DNA of 64,000 bases from Tepidiforma flava (GCF_027594505.1 NZ_CP115149.1:1884518-1948517), one strand, 5' to 3'; shown: positions 42,134 to 52,134, numbered from the stretch's first letter. Translations and numbers: made by a program. Notes: generated by a model not told the origin, from the letters alone.

Positions 42134-43330
42134 ATGGCCAGCCCCGAGCTCCCGCCCGTCCGCCCCGCCATCCGCGCCCTCGCCAGCCAGCTCATCGCCG
42201 ACCGCCGCCACCTCCACCAGCACCCCGAACTCTCCTGGCAGGAGCACGAAACCCAGCGCTACCTGCTCCAGCGCCATCGCCGAGCTCGGCCTCGCCGACG
42301 TCCGCCCCATCGCCCGGACGGGCGCCACCGCCCTCGTCGAAGGCGCCCGCCCCGGCCCCTGCGTCCTCTGGCGCGCCGACATCGACGCCCTCCCGGTCCC
42401 GGAAAAGAGCGGCCTCCCCTTCGCTTCCGTCAACGAGGGCGTCATGCACGCCTGCGGCCACGATACCCACATGGCCATCGCCCTCGGCCTCGCCGCCTGG
42501 GCCCGGCAGCACCGCGCCGACCTCCACGGGCGCCATCCGCTTCGTCTTCCAGCCCGCCGAAGAAGCCGCGGGCGGCGCAGCCGCCTGCATGCGCCGACGG
42601 CGTCCTCGAAAACCCCCGCGTCGATGTTGCGCTCGGCCTCGGCACATCAGCGCCGACATCCCCATCGGGGCCATCAACCTCGCCCCCGGCCCCTTCTTCG
42701 CCGCGCCCACCGCGCTCCGCATCGAAATCACGGGCCGGCGGCGGGCACGCCGCCGCACCTCACCAGGCCGTCGACGCCATCGTCGTCGCCGCCCACGCCG
42801 TCACCGCCCTCCAGACAGTCGTTAGCCGCTCCCTGCCGCCCTCCGAACAGGCGGTCCTCACCATCGGCAAGGTCCAGGGCGGCTTCCGCGGCAACGTCAT
42901 CGCCGAATCCGCCGTCATGTCCGGGACGATCCGCTCCTATTCGAATGCCGTCCGCGACCTCATGCTCCGCCGCACCGAAGAGATCCTCGCCGGCGTCTGC
43001 GCGGCCTTCGGCGCCGCCTTCGAACTCCGCCACGAGACCTCCTCGCCCGCCGCTCGTCAACGACCCTGCCGTCACGGCCGAGGTGCTCGACCTCGCGCGG
43101 GATCTACTTCGGACCGGGCCGCGTCATCGGCGTGCCCACCATGGGCGCCGAAGATATGTCCGTCTTCCTCGAAGCCCGCCCCGGCTGCTACTTCTGGCTC
43201 GGCGCCCGCAACGAACGGAAGGGCATCGCCGGCCGCCACCACGACCCCGGCTTCGTCATCGACGAAGACGCCCTCCCGCTCGGCGTCGAATTCGCCGCCC
43301 GGGTCGTCGACGCGCTTCCTCTGGCGCTAG
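42134..43330 (+). CDS. M20-family amidohydrolase, frame-broken
   Basis: Zinc-dependent peptidase-fold enzyme of the IAA-amino-acid/hippurate hydrolase group, about 390 residues. Landmarks: [58 protein letters not shown] (zinc ligands), [17 protein letters not shown] (catalytic Glu pair), a dimerisation domain with [13 protein letters not shown], and [16 protein letters not shown]. Start ATG 42134. Breaks near 42270, 42528, 42595, 42645, 42732, 43052 and 43105. Its TAG overlaps the convergent LOG gene's stop. Confidence 0.9.
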   Translation: MASPELPPVRPAIRALASQLIADRRHLHQHPELSWQEHETQRYLLQRHRRARPRRRPPHRPDGRHRPRRRRPPRPLRPLARRHRRPPGPGKERPPLRFRQRGRHARLRPRYPHGHRPRPRRLGPAAPRRPPRAPSASSSSPPKKPRAAQPPACADGVLENPRVDVALGLGTSAPTSPSGPSTSPPAPSSPRPPRSASKSRAGGGHAAAPHQAVDAIVVAAHAVTALQTVVSRSLPPSEQAVLTIGKVQGGFRGNVIAESAVMSGTIRSYSNAVRDLMLRRTEEILAGVCAAFGAAFELRHETSSPAARQRPCRHGRGARPRAGSTSDRAASSACPPWAPKICPSSSKPAPAATSGSAPATNGRASPAATTTPASSSTKTPSRSASNSPPGSSTRFLWR

Positions 43331-43892
43331 GCCGTCATCTCCGCCAGCAGCCGCTCTACCGCTGCTTCGACCCCCGGTTCGAACACCGCGAGCGCGCGGT
43401 TCTCCCGGCTCAGCAGCCCGTCCTCCTCCGCCCGGTCGAGGAACGCCCGCAGCCCGTCGAAGTAGCCGCCCACGTTCGCAAACACCAGCGGCCCGGCGTG
43501 CAGCCCCAGCTGCCGCCAGGTCGACCATCTCGAACGCGCTCGTCCAGCGTGCCGTACGCTCCCGGCAGCGCGAGGAACCCCTGCGCCAGCCCGGCCATCA
43601 GCGCCTTCCGCTCCGCCATGGTCTCCACGACGTGGAGTTCGGTGACCCCGGTGTGGGCCAGCTCGAGGTCGACCAGCAGCCGCGGGCATCACGCCGATGA
43701 CGCGCCCGCCCGCTGCCAGGCACGCGTCTGCCAGCGCTCCCATCAGCCCGACCGTTGCCCCGCCGTAGACCACCGTCACGCCGCGCGCGGCGAGCAGCCG
43801 CCCGGCCGCCCGCGCCGCCTCGAGGTAGCGCCGGCGCGCGCCCGAACGCGAACCGCAGAAGACCGCGACGGCGGGCGCGCCGCCGCTACCAT
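43327..43892 (-). CDS. LOG-family Rossmann-fold protein (TIGR00730), frame-broken
   Basis: Lysine-decarboxylase-like nucleotide 5'-monophosphate phosphoribohydrolase family, which releases bases (cytokinins in plants) from nucleotides. The stitched protein has [60 protein letters not shown] (MxxRK) and [12 protein letters not shown]. The last is the PGGxGTxxE motif with Gly to Ala at the second Gly. Start ATG 43892 overlaps the ndk stop. Breaks near 43880, 43690 and 43545. Last gene of the tsaE-tsaB-ndk-LOG run. Confidence 0.85.
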
Positions 43893-44351
43893 CAGCGACC
43901 CACCGGTCGGCATCCCGGTCCCAGCGTCACGAGCTCCCCCGGTTCGAAGAAGAGCGCAAGCTCCCGCGCCGCGCTCTCCGGGCCGTCGCTCGCGTGGACG
44001 CAGGTTTCGCCCCTTATCGAGCCCGAAGTCGGCCCGCACCGTGCCGGGCGCCGCCTCGACCGGGTTCGTCGCCCCGATGGTCGCCCGCACCACCCGGATC
44101 GCGTCCTTGCCTTCCCACGCGATCGCCGATCACCGGCGCGCTCGTGATGAACTCGACAAGCCCCGGGAAGAACGGCTTCCCCGCGTGCTCGGCGTAATGC
44201 CGCTCCGCCAGCTCCCGCGTCACCCGCAGCAGCTTCATCCCGACGATTTTCAGGCCGCGGCGCTCCAGCCGCGCGATGATCTCCCCGGCGAGCCCCCGCT
44301 GCATCGCATCGGGCTTCACCAGGAACAGCGTGCGCTCCGTCGTAATTCCAA
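43892..44351 (-). CDS. ndk: Nucleoside diphosphate kinase, frame-broken
   Basis: Balances nucleoside triphosphates through a phospho-histidine. Stitched: [80 protein letters not shown] and [20 protein letters not shown], with the active His in VHASD (usual form NxxHGSDS). No ATG or GTG precedes the sequence in frame: TTG 44351, 5 nt after AGGAGG and one indel away, is the likeliest start; ATT 44346 in frame is the alternative. Breaks near 44120 and 44010. Starts 14 bp after tsaB. Confidence 0.93.
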
Positions 44352-44364
44352 GCGTTCCTCCTCG

Positions 44365-44974
44365 CTACCCGGCCGCGCGCTGCCGCCGGGAGATCGTGAT
44401 TGCCGGTTCGCGCCAGGTAGTACGGCTCCGCCCCGGACTCGAGCCGGCCTTCCCGGGCTGCCGGGGCCAGCTGCTCCAGCAGCGCCGCCGCCCGCTCGCG
44501 CGGCCCGATTTCGATGCCCCCCCGCGCCCCTGCGCCCTCTCCTCGCCAGCAGCTCATCGCCCAGGCAGCTCGGCCGTCAGCACGATGTCGCCCGTCGGCC
44601 TTCCCGCGCGGCCCACCGCTGCAGCTCCAAACTCGCCGCCGACCGCGCCGGGTGGATCGCCGTCACCGCCGCTGCGCCGGCAGCGAGGGCCACCGCCTCG
44701 AACGTCCGCACCCCGTAGAGCGGCGCGCCCGTCGCCAGCGACAGCCCCTGCGCCGTCGCGATGCCAACGCGCAGCCCGGCGTACGACCCCGGGCCCGTCA
44801 CCACGATGATCCCCGCCGGCCGCTCGCCGCCCAGCAGCGCCTCGATCGTCCGCGAGCAGCCCGGTCGTATGCGTCCGCTCCTCTTCAGCGACGACAGCCG
44901 ACCGCTCGCCGTCACGGTCCACCCCAACCGCGAACCCGGTCCGATGCCGTGTCGATGACGAGGATCGCGCTCAC
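44365..44974 (-). CDS. tsaB: tRNA threonylcarbamoyladenosine protein TsaB, frame-broken
   Basis: ASKHA-fold partner of TsaD in making the t6A base at position 37 of ANN-decoding tRNAs. Landmarks: VSAILVIDTAS, GFAVGVDRDGERSAVVAEEE, GIIVVTGPGSYAGLRVGIAT (TsaB hallmark GPGSxTGLRxG, here Tyr at the Thr position), AQGLSLATGAPLYGVRTFEA, and C-terminal GAEPYYLAR. Start GTG 44974 overlaps the tsaE stop. Breaks near 44945, 44858, 44655, 44567, 44545 and 44402. It ends 14 bp before ndk. Confidence 0.9.
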
Positions 44975-45458
44975 GCTGCCCTGCAGCGCCTCGATCGCCG
45001 CGAGTTCTCGCCCCCGCGCCCCGCGCGCGATGAACCGCAGCCGCCGCGTCCGCGGCCCCTGCTCGCCCGGCCGCAGCTCCACGATCAGCCCGTCCCCGGG
45101 CAGCAGCTCTGCGCCGCGCTCCGGCCACTCGATCACCAGCACGCCCTTCTCGGCGTAGTCCCAGAGCCCGAGCTCGTCCAGCTCCTCCACGTCCTCGATG
45201 CGGTAGAGGTCCACGTGGTACAGCACTTCCCGGCCGGTGTATTCGTTCATCAGCACGAACGAGGGGCTGTTCACCTGCCCGCGGCACCCGAGCCCCCGCC
45301 CGATCCCCTGCGTCAGGCACGTCTTCCCGCTGCTCGAGGTCGCCGCTCAGCAGCACGACATCACCCCGCCGCAGCTCCCGCCCCAGCCGTTCGCCGAGCG
45401 CCCGCGTCTCCTCCTCGCTCGATGACGCCAGTTCGATCGCCAGCTCGTCCGATCCCAT
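44971..45458 (-). CDS. tsaE: tRNA threonylcarbamoyladenosine ATPase TsaE, frame-broken
   Basis: P-loop ATPase that stimulates the TsaBD complex. The N-terminus has SSSEEETRALGERLGRELRR and DVVLLSGDLESGKTCLTQGI with the Walker A motif (restored across a one-base insertion near 45336). VNSPSFVLMNEYTG and LYHVDLYRIEDVEELDELGL follow, then VIEWPERGAELLPGD, all standard for TsaE. Start ATG 45458. One further break before the C-terminus puts the stop at 44971 in a four-base overlap with tsaB. First gene of the operon. Confidence 0.93.
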
Positions 45459-45547
45459 GCCTCCAGTATAGGCAGCCCCGCGCTAACGCCCTATTCCGCC
45501 TCCGATACCATCACACCGCCCCAACTTGCGCAACCTCATACCCGCGA

Positions 45548-45576
45548 TTGACCAGTAGGTAGCCGCTGGCTAACTT
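45548..45576 (+). promoter_or_regulatory. Sigma70-like promoter of the HTH gene
   Basis: TTGACC (45548-45553), a 17-bp spacer and TAACTT (45571-45576), 75 bp before the HTH gene in the 193-bp divergent gap with tsaE. Nothing else is evident in that gap. Confidence 0.5.
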
Positions 45577-45651
45577 GTCCTTGCAATCGCCAGCTCGGCC
45601 ACCGTCCGCGGCGCCCCCAATCTCACCGTCCCTACACGGAGTCCCGCAGGC

Positions 45652-46038
45652 ATGATGAGAACCCCGACCGAAACCGGTAAGCCCCCCGTGTCCGCCTCAC
45701 TGGGCAGCCGCATCCGCGCCGCCCGCCGCGATCGCCGGCATGAGCCAGGGCCAGCTCGCCCAGGCACTCAACACCACCCAGAGTCGCCATCTCCCTCTAC
45801 GAAGCCGGCCAGCGCTCTGTCGGCATCGACATGCTCCTCAACGTGCGCCCGCATCCTCAACCGCCCGCTCCACTACTTCCTCGGCGACGACGGCGAAATG
45901 CTCTACGTCAAGGACAGCGAAATCGCCAATCTCATCCAGGAGCTCGAGCGGCACCCCGAAGACCTCCCCGAGCTGCTCCAGTACTGGAACTTCCTCCGCT
46001 GGCGCCGCATGTCCAGCAACGGCGCCGGCCGCCACTGA
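45652..46038 (+). CDS. XRE-family helix-turn-helix regulator, frame-broken
   Basis: About 128 residues. The Cro/CI-type domain reads LGSRIRAAR, AGMSQGQLAQALNTTQ, VAISLYEAGQRSVGIDMLLN and ARILNRPLHYFLGDD. A short acidic C-terminal region (IANLIQELERHPEDLPELLQ) follows, without a metabolite-binding domain. Similar proteins regulate stress or developmental genes in Chloroflexota and Firmicutes; the target is unknown. Start ATG 45652 (GTG 45688 would skip a low-complexity leader). Breaks near 45735, 45785 and 45845. Confidence 0.85.
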   Translation: MMRTPTETGKPPVSASLGSRIRAARRDRRHEPGPARPGTQHHPESPSPSTKPASALSASTCSSTCARILNRPLHYFLGDDGEMLYVKDSEIANLIQELERHPEDLPELLQYWNFLRWRRMSSNGAGRH

Positions 46039-46127
46039 CCTCCGCGCCGTTCCGCGGTACCGTTCCAGCCGGGCTCCAGCAGCCCGGCTGTTCCATTTCC
46101 CGAATCCACGCAATGCGAGGCTCCTCC

Positions 46128-46819
46128 ATGCGCCGCCTCTGCGACCCCGCCGATGCCCGCCGCCTCCTGAACCCCGGCCCCGTCGGCATCATCACCACCG
46201 CCTGGCGCGGCAACGTCAACGCCGCGCCCATCGCCTGGATGACCCCCCTCTCCATCGACCCGCCCCGCATCGGCGCCGCCATCGCCCCGGAGCGCCACAC
46301 CGCTGCCATGATTCGCTTCAGCGGCGCCTTCGCCGTGAACATCCCCGGCCCCGCCCTCCTCAAGCACACCGCCTTCCTCGGCTCGCTCTCCGGCCTCGAA
46401 ACGAACAAGCTCGAAGCCGCCGGCCTCGAAACCTTCCGTCCCCTCTTCATCGACGCGCCCCTCATCGACGGCTGCCTCGCCTGGATCGAATGCCTCGTCG
46501 AAGACGCCATCAAAATCGGCGACCATACCCTCTTCGTCGCCGACCCCGTCAAAGTCCAGGCGGACGACGAGGCCTACGCCGGCCGCTGGCTCCTCCAGTC
46601 CCGCGAGAAGTCGCCGCTCACCTACATCGGCGGCCGCCACTACGCCGTCGTCAGCGACCTCCTCGAAGCCGTCGTCACCGTCGACGAACACGGCGCCCTC
46701 GTCACCGAGACCTACCCGAAGAGCGCGAGGCACGCCTCGAGCGCGAAGCCCGCGAGGCCGAACTCCGGCGCCTCGAAGGCGACGAAGGCTACCGCCAGCG
46801 CCTCCAGCACGAATCCTGA
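46128..46819 (+). CDS. Flavin reductase-like domain protein, one frame break
   Basis: About 230 residues. FMN-binding split-barrel: NPGPVGIITTAWRGNVNAAP, IAWMTPLSIDPPRIGAAIAP, AFAVNIPGPALLKHTAFLGS, and DHTLFVADPVKVQADDEAYA, with the late GGRHYAVV strand. Members reduce FMN with NAD(P)H for partner monooxygenases. The C-terminus is an unusual charged helix (EAREAELRRLEGDEGYRQRL). Start ATG 46128 with GAGG upstream rather than ATG 46113. One break near 46722. Confidence 0.88.
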
Positions 46820-46845
46820 CCCGGCCCGCTCCGCCGCAAACAGCG

Positions 46846-46869
46846 GGGCCGGCCCCGCCGGGCCGGCCC
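46846..46869. terminator. Bidirectional GC-rich hairpin
   Basis: Two copies of the self-complementary GGGCCGGCCC (46846-46855 and 46860-46869) can pair as a 10-bp stem with a 4-nt loop. It lies between the convergent flavin reductase and citrate synthase genes. Confidence 0.5.
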
Positions 46870-46903
46870 GCATCGAACGTTAAGCCTGCCCCGTAGGCCG
46901 GAG

Positions 46904-48046
46904 CTACCGCTGCTCCAGCGGCACGTACGGCCGCAGATCCGCGCCTTCGTACAGCGCGTTCGGCCGCACCAGCCGGTTGTCCGCGTACTGCTCCAGCAGG
47001 TGCGCCGTCCAGCCCGCGATGCGCGACATCGCGAATATCGGCGTGTACAGCGTCGCTCGGGATGCCCAGCATCTTGTAGACCGAGGCGCTGAAGAAATCC
47101 ACGTTCGGGTAGAGCGGCTTCCCCTCCAGCTTCTTCGCCAGGTAATCCCGCAGTTTCAGCGAGAGGTCGAAGTACTTCCGGTCCGGCGACGTCTCCGCCA
47201 GCTTGTGGCCCAGCTGCTCGAGGATGATCGCCCGCGGGTCCGTCGTCTTGTATACCCGGTGCCCGATGCCCATCACCCGCTCGCCGCGCGCCAGCAGGTC
47301 GTCCACGTACGCCGGGATGTTCTCCTCCGTCCCGATCGCCTCCAGCGTCCGGTAGACCGCCTCGTTCGCGCCCCCGTGCAGCGGCCCCTTGAGCGTCCCG
47401 ATGCCGCCGACGCGATCGCCGAGTACCATGTCGCTCAGCGTCGAGGCCGTGACCAGCGCCGAGAACCCGTCGAGGCGTTCATCTCGTGCTCGGCGTGCAG
47501 GATCATCGCCACGTCGAAGACGCGCGCCTCGAGCTCGTTCGGCTCCTCCCCCTTCAGCATCCAGAGGAAGTTCGCCGCATGACCCGAGGTCATCCCGCGG
47601 CGGCACCGGCTCCAGCCCCTGCCTGCAGCCGGTGGAAGTTCGCCAGCACCGTCGGCATCCGCGCCGTCAGCAGCGCCGCCGTCTTCTTCAGCTGCTCCTG
47701 CGAGAGGTCGCTCGACTTCGGGTCCAGCGCCCCGGCGATGATGACCGAGATCTCCAGCGCCCGCATCGGCCGGATCTTCCCGACGATCTCCCGCTGCACC
47801 CGCGAGTTCAGGTCCGAAAGCGGCCGCTCCCGGCGCAGGTCCGCCTTCAGCTGCTCCAGTTCCGCCTTCGTCGGCAGCCGCAGGTTCCACAGCAGGAACA
47901 CAGTCTCCTCGAACGTCGAGTGCTCCGCCAGGTCGAAGATGTTGTACCCGGCGTAGATCAGCTCCGCCTTTCTGGCCGTCGATCCGGCACAGCTTCGTCG
48001 CTGTGACGTTGACGCCCTCCAGCCCCCGTGCGATGACTTCGGTCAC
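46904..48046 (-). CDS. Citrate (or methylcitrate) synthase, frame-broken
   Basis: Condenses oxaloacetate with acetyl-CoA (or propionyl-CoA), about 380 residues. Landmarks: [52 protein letters not shown] (His), [20 protein letters not shown] (His), [14 protein letters not shown] (His/Arg) and [20 protein letters not shown]. The short type-II-like length does not separate citrate from 2-methylcitrate synthase. Start GTG 48046. Breaks near 47968, 47630, 47600, 47475, 47410 and 47055. A GntR-like palindrome lies upstream. Confidence 0.92.
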
Positions 48047-48062
48047 GTGCCTACTCCCTCGC

Positions 48063-48087
48063 CGCGGAACCCGCGGATTGTATACAA
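48063..48087. promoter_or_regulatory. Operator-like palindromes before citrate synthase
   Basis: TTGTATACAA (48078-48087) is a perfect palindrome 31 bp before the start, of the kind bound by GntR/FadR-type regulators. It abuts CCGCGG-AAC-CCGCGG (48062-48076). Specific regulator unknown. Confidence 0.45.
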
Positions 48088-48149
48088 GCCGTTGCCCCAC
48101 GATCCTACCACGCCCGCGCCCGCCCGTGACGTGATCGCCGCCCGTCCCG

Positions 48150-49914
48150 CTAGCGATGACTTCGGTCGGCAAGCGGCAGCCGCCGGTCCCGCCCGAACGC
48201 CCGCGGGGTAATCTTCACCCCCGGCGCCGCCTGCCGCCGCTTGTACTCGTTCCGGTCCACCATCCGCACCACCCGCTCCACGGTCTCCCGCTCGAACCCC
48301 ATCGCCACGATCTCGTCGACCGTCCGGTCGTCCTCCACATACGCCTCGAGGATCGGGTCCAGCACCTCGTACCGGACGGCAGCGAGTCCTGGTCCAGCTG
48401 CCCCGGCCGCAGCTCCGCGCTCGGCGGCTTCGTGATGGACCGTTCGGTCGGGATCCACGGCCGCCCGGCCTGCGCGTTCCGCCACCGCGCCAGCCGGTAC
48501 ACCAGCGTCTTCGGCACGTCCTTCAGCACCGCATACCCGCCCGCCATGTCCCCGTAGAGCGTTCCGCGTAGCCGGTTGCCATCTCGCTCTTGTTCCCGGT
48601 CGTCAGCACGATGGCCCCCGTCCGGTTCGAAATCGTCATCAGCACGTTGCCGCGCTGCCGCGCCTGCAGGTTCTCCTCCGCCGTCCCCGGCTCGCCGCCC
48701 GCGAACACCTCCGCCATCATCTCCAGCATCGCCGCCGTGCGCCGGTTCGATCCCGATCGTCAGGAACCGGATGCCGAGGTTCTCCGCCAGCTCCCGCGCG
48801 TCCTCCTTGCTGTGTTCGCTCGAATACCGGCTCGGCCATCGACACCCCGATGACGCGCTCCGCGCCGATCGCGTCCACCGCCACCGCCGCAACGACCGCC
48901 GAATCGATCTCCGCCCGAAAGCCCGATGATCGCCTCCCGGAACCCCGTCTTGCCGAGGTAATCCCGCGTCGCCAGCACCAGCGCCGACCACACCTCCTCC
49001 TCCTCAGCCATCAGCGGCGCGACCGGCGCCGCCTGCCCGCGCCGGCTCCCGGCTCGTCTCCAGCGCGAACCCCAGCTCCACGGCCTCGGCGCCCGTCACC
49101 CAATCGCGCGCCCGCAGCTCCACCCGCCGGCGCGGGTCGTGCAGCCGCCGCTGCGCCACCTCATCGAGGTCCACGTCCGCCACCAGCAGCTCCTCCGCGA
49201 ACTGCCGCGCCCGCGCGATCACCCGCCCCTCCGCATCCACGACCACCGAGGCGCCGTCGAACACCAGCTCGTCCTGCCGCCGCCCACGGCGTTCAGGTAC
49301 GCCACCGCAATCCCGTTGTCCGCCGCGCGCGTACGCGAGCATCCGCTCCCGCTCCCGCGCCTTCCCCCGGTGGTACGGCGAAGCATTGATGTTCACGCAC
49401 ACGCTCTGCCCCGGCCAGCGCCATCGCATCGAGCGGCGCCCCGGGATACCAGATGTCCTCGCAGATGCTCACCCCGAAGCGCACCCGCGCCTGCCCCGGT
49501 GGTACACCGAAGCGTCCGCCGCCCGGCCCGGAAGTACCGCTCCTCGTCGAACACGCCGTAGTTCGGCAGCCGCTGCTTGTCGTACGTGTCCACCCACCGC
49601 CCGTCCGCGAAGACCGCCGGCCCGCGTTGTAGGCATCATCGTCCCGCCAGTCGACGAACCCGACCACCGCCGCCATCCCCCGCGTCGCCTCCGCCAGCGC
49701 CGCCGTCGCCTCCCGCGAGGCCTCGCAAAACGCCCGGCGCAGCAGCAAGTCCTCCGGCGGGTAGCCCGTCAGTCCGCCAGCTCCGGGAACGCGGCGATAT
49801 CGCAGCCCGCATCGCGCGCCGCGGCCAGCAGCTCGCGGATCTTCCGGGCGTTCCCCTCGAGGTCGCCCACCGTCGTCCGTCGATCTGCGCCAGCCCAAGG
49901 CGCACCAGCCTCAT
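48150..49914 (-). CDS. nadE: Glutamine-dependent NAD synthetase, frame-broken
   Basis: Converts deamido-NAD to NAD with glutamine. The N-terminal nitrilase-type amidase domain has [29 protein letters not shown] (catalytic Glu), [18 protein letters not shown] (Lys) and [16 protein letters not shown] (Cys). The C-terminal synthetase has the ATP PP-loop [20 protein letters not shown] (restored), then [20 protein letters not shown] and [20 protein letters not shown]. End PLADRSHR at 48150. Start ATG 49914. About ten breaks. Divergent from the zinc-ribbon gene. Confidence 0.92.
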
Positions 49915-49960
49915 CGTCGCCTCCTCGCCGCGAGTATAGGCCCGCCCCGCCCCACAGGCT

Positions 49961-50050
49961 CCCATCGGGGTTTCGCCTCGAGGCATCCCGCCCGATTCCC
50001 GCGCCTCCCGCGGTCTGCCATCCTCCCATCGGCGGGGTTTCGAGGTAGGG
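49961..50050 (+). promoter_or_regulatory. Two GGGGTTT boxes upstream of the zinc-ribbon gene
   Basis: CCCATCGGGGTTT (49961-49973) and GGGGTTT-cgagg-TAGGG (50034-50050), both preceded by CCCATC, within the nadE/zinc-ribbon divergent gap. The second has the same GGGGTTT-N5-TAGGG spacing as the box at 33534; the first carries CGAGG in place of TAGGG. Confidence 0.45.
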
Positions 50051-50052
50051 AG

Positions 50053-50249
50053 ATGACTCGAACCACCACATCCTTCAGCCCCTGCCCGCTCTGCGGGCGC
50101 CACACCCGCGCGCATCTCGCGCATCCTCATCGCCGACGTCGAACCCGTCGGCGCCCGGAAGACCAGCTACGCGACCGTGATTTGTCGAGATTGCGCGTTC
50201 GCCATGGTCCTCCGCTCCGAGGCCGCACGCGCTGCGCCGCGCCAGCTAG
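50053..50249 (+). CDS. Small zinc-ribbon protein, frame-broken
   Basis: About 65 residues with two CxxC pairs: FSPCPLCGRHTRA and TVICRDCAFAMVL, the layout of a zinc ribbon that could bind nucleic acid or protein. A break near 50112 separates the pairs, and one more near 50235 would place the stop at 50247-50249. In the frame as given it would read on through the hairpin at 50267. Function unknown. Confidence 0.55.
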
Positions 50250-50266
50250 TCCCGGTTCTCCGCCAT

Positions 50267-50303
50267 GCCGCCGGCCCCCGGTTTACCAGCGGGGGCCGGC
50301 GGC
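50267..50303 (+). terminator. Long hairpin between zinc-ribbon gene and glgC
   Basis: Perfect 14-bp stem GCCGCCGGCCCCCG / CGGGGGCCGGCGGC with a 9-nt loop. No T-run follows. It lies just before glgC and may end the upstream transcript or shape the glgC leader. Confidence 0.5.
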
Positions 50304-50360
50304 GCCGTCTAGAATGACGCCATCCCCACGAGCGCGCCGCAGCCAGGCAGGAGGCAGCCC

Positions 50361-51666
50361 ATGAACGACGTCCTCGCGATGATCCTCGCAGGCGGCCAGG
50401 GCGACCGCCTCTCCATCCTCTCCGAACAGCGCGCCAAGCCCGCCGTCGTCTTCGGCGGCAACTACCGCATCATCGACTTCGTCCTCTCCAATTGCGCCAA
50501 CAGCGACATCAGCAAGCTCGCCGTCCTCACCCAGTACCGCCCCCGCTCCCTCTTCAACCACCTCGGCGCCGGCCGCCCCTGGGGCTACGACACCCCCGAA
50601 GGCGGCATCCAGATCCTCCAGCCCTACCTCGGCAAAGCCGATGCCGACTGGTACCAGGGCACCGCCGACGCCGTCTACCAGAACCTCTACGTCATCGAAG
50701 AACTCCCGCGTCCGCGAAGTCCTCATCCTCGCCGGCGACCACATCTACCTCACCTCAGCTACCGCAACCTCATCGCCTACCACCGCTCCCAGGGCGCCGA
50801 TGCCACCGTCGCCGTTTACAGCGTCCCCCGTCAGCGAAGCCCACATCCGCTTCGGCGTCCACATCGACCTCGACTCCACCGGCCGCGTCATCGACTTCCA
50901 GGAAAAGCCCAAAGAACCTCGCGGCTCCTGGATCTCCATGGGCATCTACGTCTTCAACAAAGACGTCCTCGTCGAACAGCTCCAGGCCGATGCCGACCTC
51001 GGCGAAGCCAGCTCCCACGACTTCGGCAAGGACATCATCCCCCGCATGTTCCGAACCCACCGCGTCTTCGGCTACCAGTACCACGACTACTGGCGCGATG
51101 TCGGCACCATCGAGTCCTACTGGGCCGCCCACATGGACCTCCTCCAGCCCAACCCGCCCCTCGACCTCGAAGACCCGGACCTCAAGCTCCGCACCGCCGG
51201 CTCCATCCCCCCGCCCGCCCGCTTCGGCGCCAGCGCCCGCGTCACCGAATCCCTCATCTCCCCCTCCGCGCGCATCGACGGCGAGGTCTACCGCTCCGTC
51301 ATCTCCCCCGGCGTCGTCATCGAACCCGGCGCCGTCGTCCGCGAATCCATCATCCAGCACCGCATGCGTCATCCGCTCCGGCGCCGTCATCGACCGCTGC
51401 ATCTACCGCTCGACAAGGAAGTGACCGTCGGCGCCGGCTGCATCATCGGCACCGGCGACCCGAACATCCCCAACTTCGAACGCCCGGACATCGTCAATAC
51501 CGGCATCTCCATCATCGGCAAGCGCGCCACCATTCCCCCCGGCCTCCGCATCGGCCGCAACGTCGTCGTCGGCCCCGGCGTCCACGAAGAGCTCGCCGAC
51601 CGCGATGAGCTCGAATCCGGCGCCTCCGTCCACCCCACCCACATCCCGCTCCACCTCTTCGTCTGA
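50361..51666 (+). CDS. glgC: Glucose-1-phosphate adenylyltransferase, frame-broken
   Basis: Makes ADP-glucose, the committed step to glycogen. The N-terminus ILAGGQGDRLSILSEQRAKP is the pyrophosphorylase signature, KPAVVFGGNYRIIDFVLSNC follows, then YQGTADAVYQNLYVIEEL, VLILAGDHIYL, FGVHIDLDSTGRVIDFQEKP and YYWRDVGTIESYWAAHMDLL-type core. The C-terminal left-handed beta-helix carries hexapeptide-like RIDGEVYRSVISPGVVIEPG. Start ATG 50361 with AGGAGG. Breaks near 50707, 50757, 50826, 51367 and 51407. Partner of glgB at 27-29 kb. Confidence 0.93.
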
Positions 51667-52079
51667 TGGGCCCCGCTCCGCGCCTCTTCACTCTCGAGGA
51701 AGCCCGCGCCCTCCTGCCCTCCGTCGTGCCCGTGCTCGAACGGCTCCGGCAGGCCTACCTCGAACTCCGCGCCATCGAAGCTGCCCGCGCCGCTTCGCCG
51801 CCCGCGGCGCCACCGCCGACGGCCACGACCTCGCTGCCCCTGTTCGCCGCCGCCGAAGACTTCGACCCCGCCGAACCCCTGCGCGATGCCGTCCGCGCCG
51901 CCGTCCAGGCCCTCGAACAGCAGGGCATCGAACTCAAAGACCCCGCCCGCGGCCTCATCGATTTCCCCCACCGCCGCGGCAGCCGCATCGTCTACCTCTG
52001 CTATCAGCTCGGCGAACCCACCATCGCCTGGTGGCATCGACCTCGATGCCGGCTTCGCCGGCCGCATCAGCCGCTCTGA
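51666..52079 (+). CDS. DUF2203 family protein, one frame break
   Basis: About 137 residues, ATG 51666 overlapping the glgC stop. LFTLEEARALLPSVVPVLER opens the protein as in DUF2203, a family of unknown function, and the end reads DFPHRRGSRIVYLCYQLGEP then IAWWHDLDAGFAGRQPL, the conserved C-terminal core. A low-complexity Ala/Pro stretch sits between. One break near 52035. Its coupling to glgC is positional only. Confidence 0.85.
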   Translation: MGPAPRLFTLEEARALLPSVVPVLERLRQAYLELRAIEAARAASPPAAPPPTATTSLPLFAAAEDFDPAEPLRDAVRAAVQALEQQGIELKDPARGLIDFPHRRGSRIVYLCYQLGEPTIAWWHRPRCRLRRPHQPL

Positions 52080-52134
52080 CGCCGCCGCCGCCGCGCCCTA
52101 TAATCCCCGCCAACCTCCCGCGGGAGCGCTCGCC

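Noticed and set aside
48030-48165. 15-bp repeat GCGATGACTTCGGTC at the citrate synthase start and nadE end
   Set aside because: Both lie in coding sequence in different frames; a match of this length is expected by chance in a biased 64-kb sequence.
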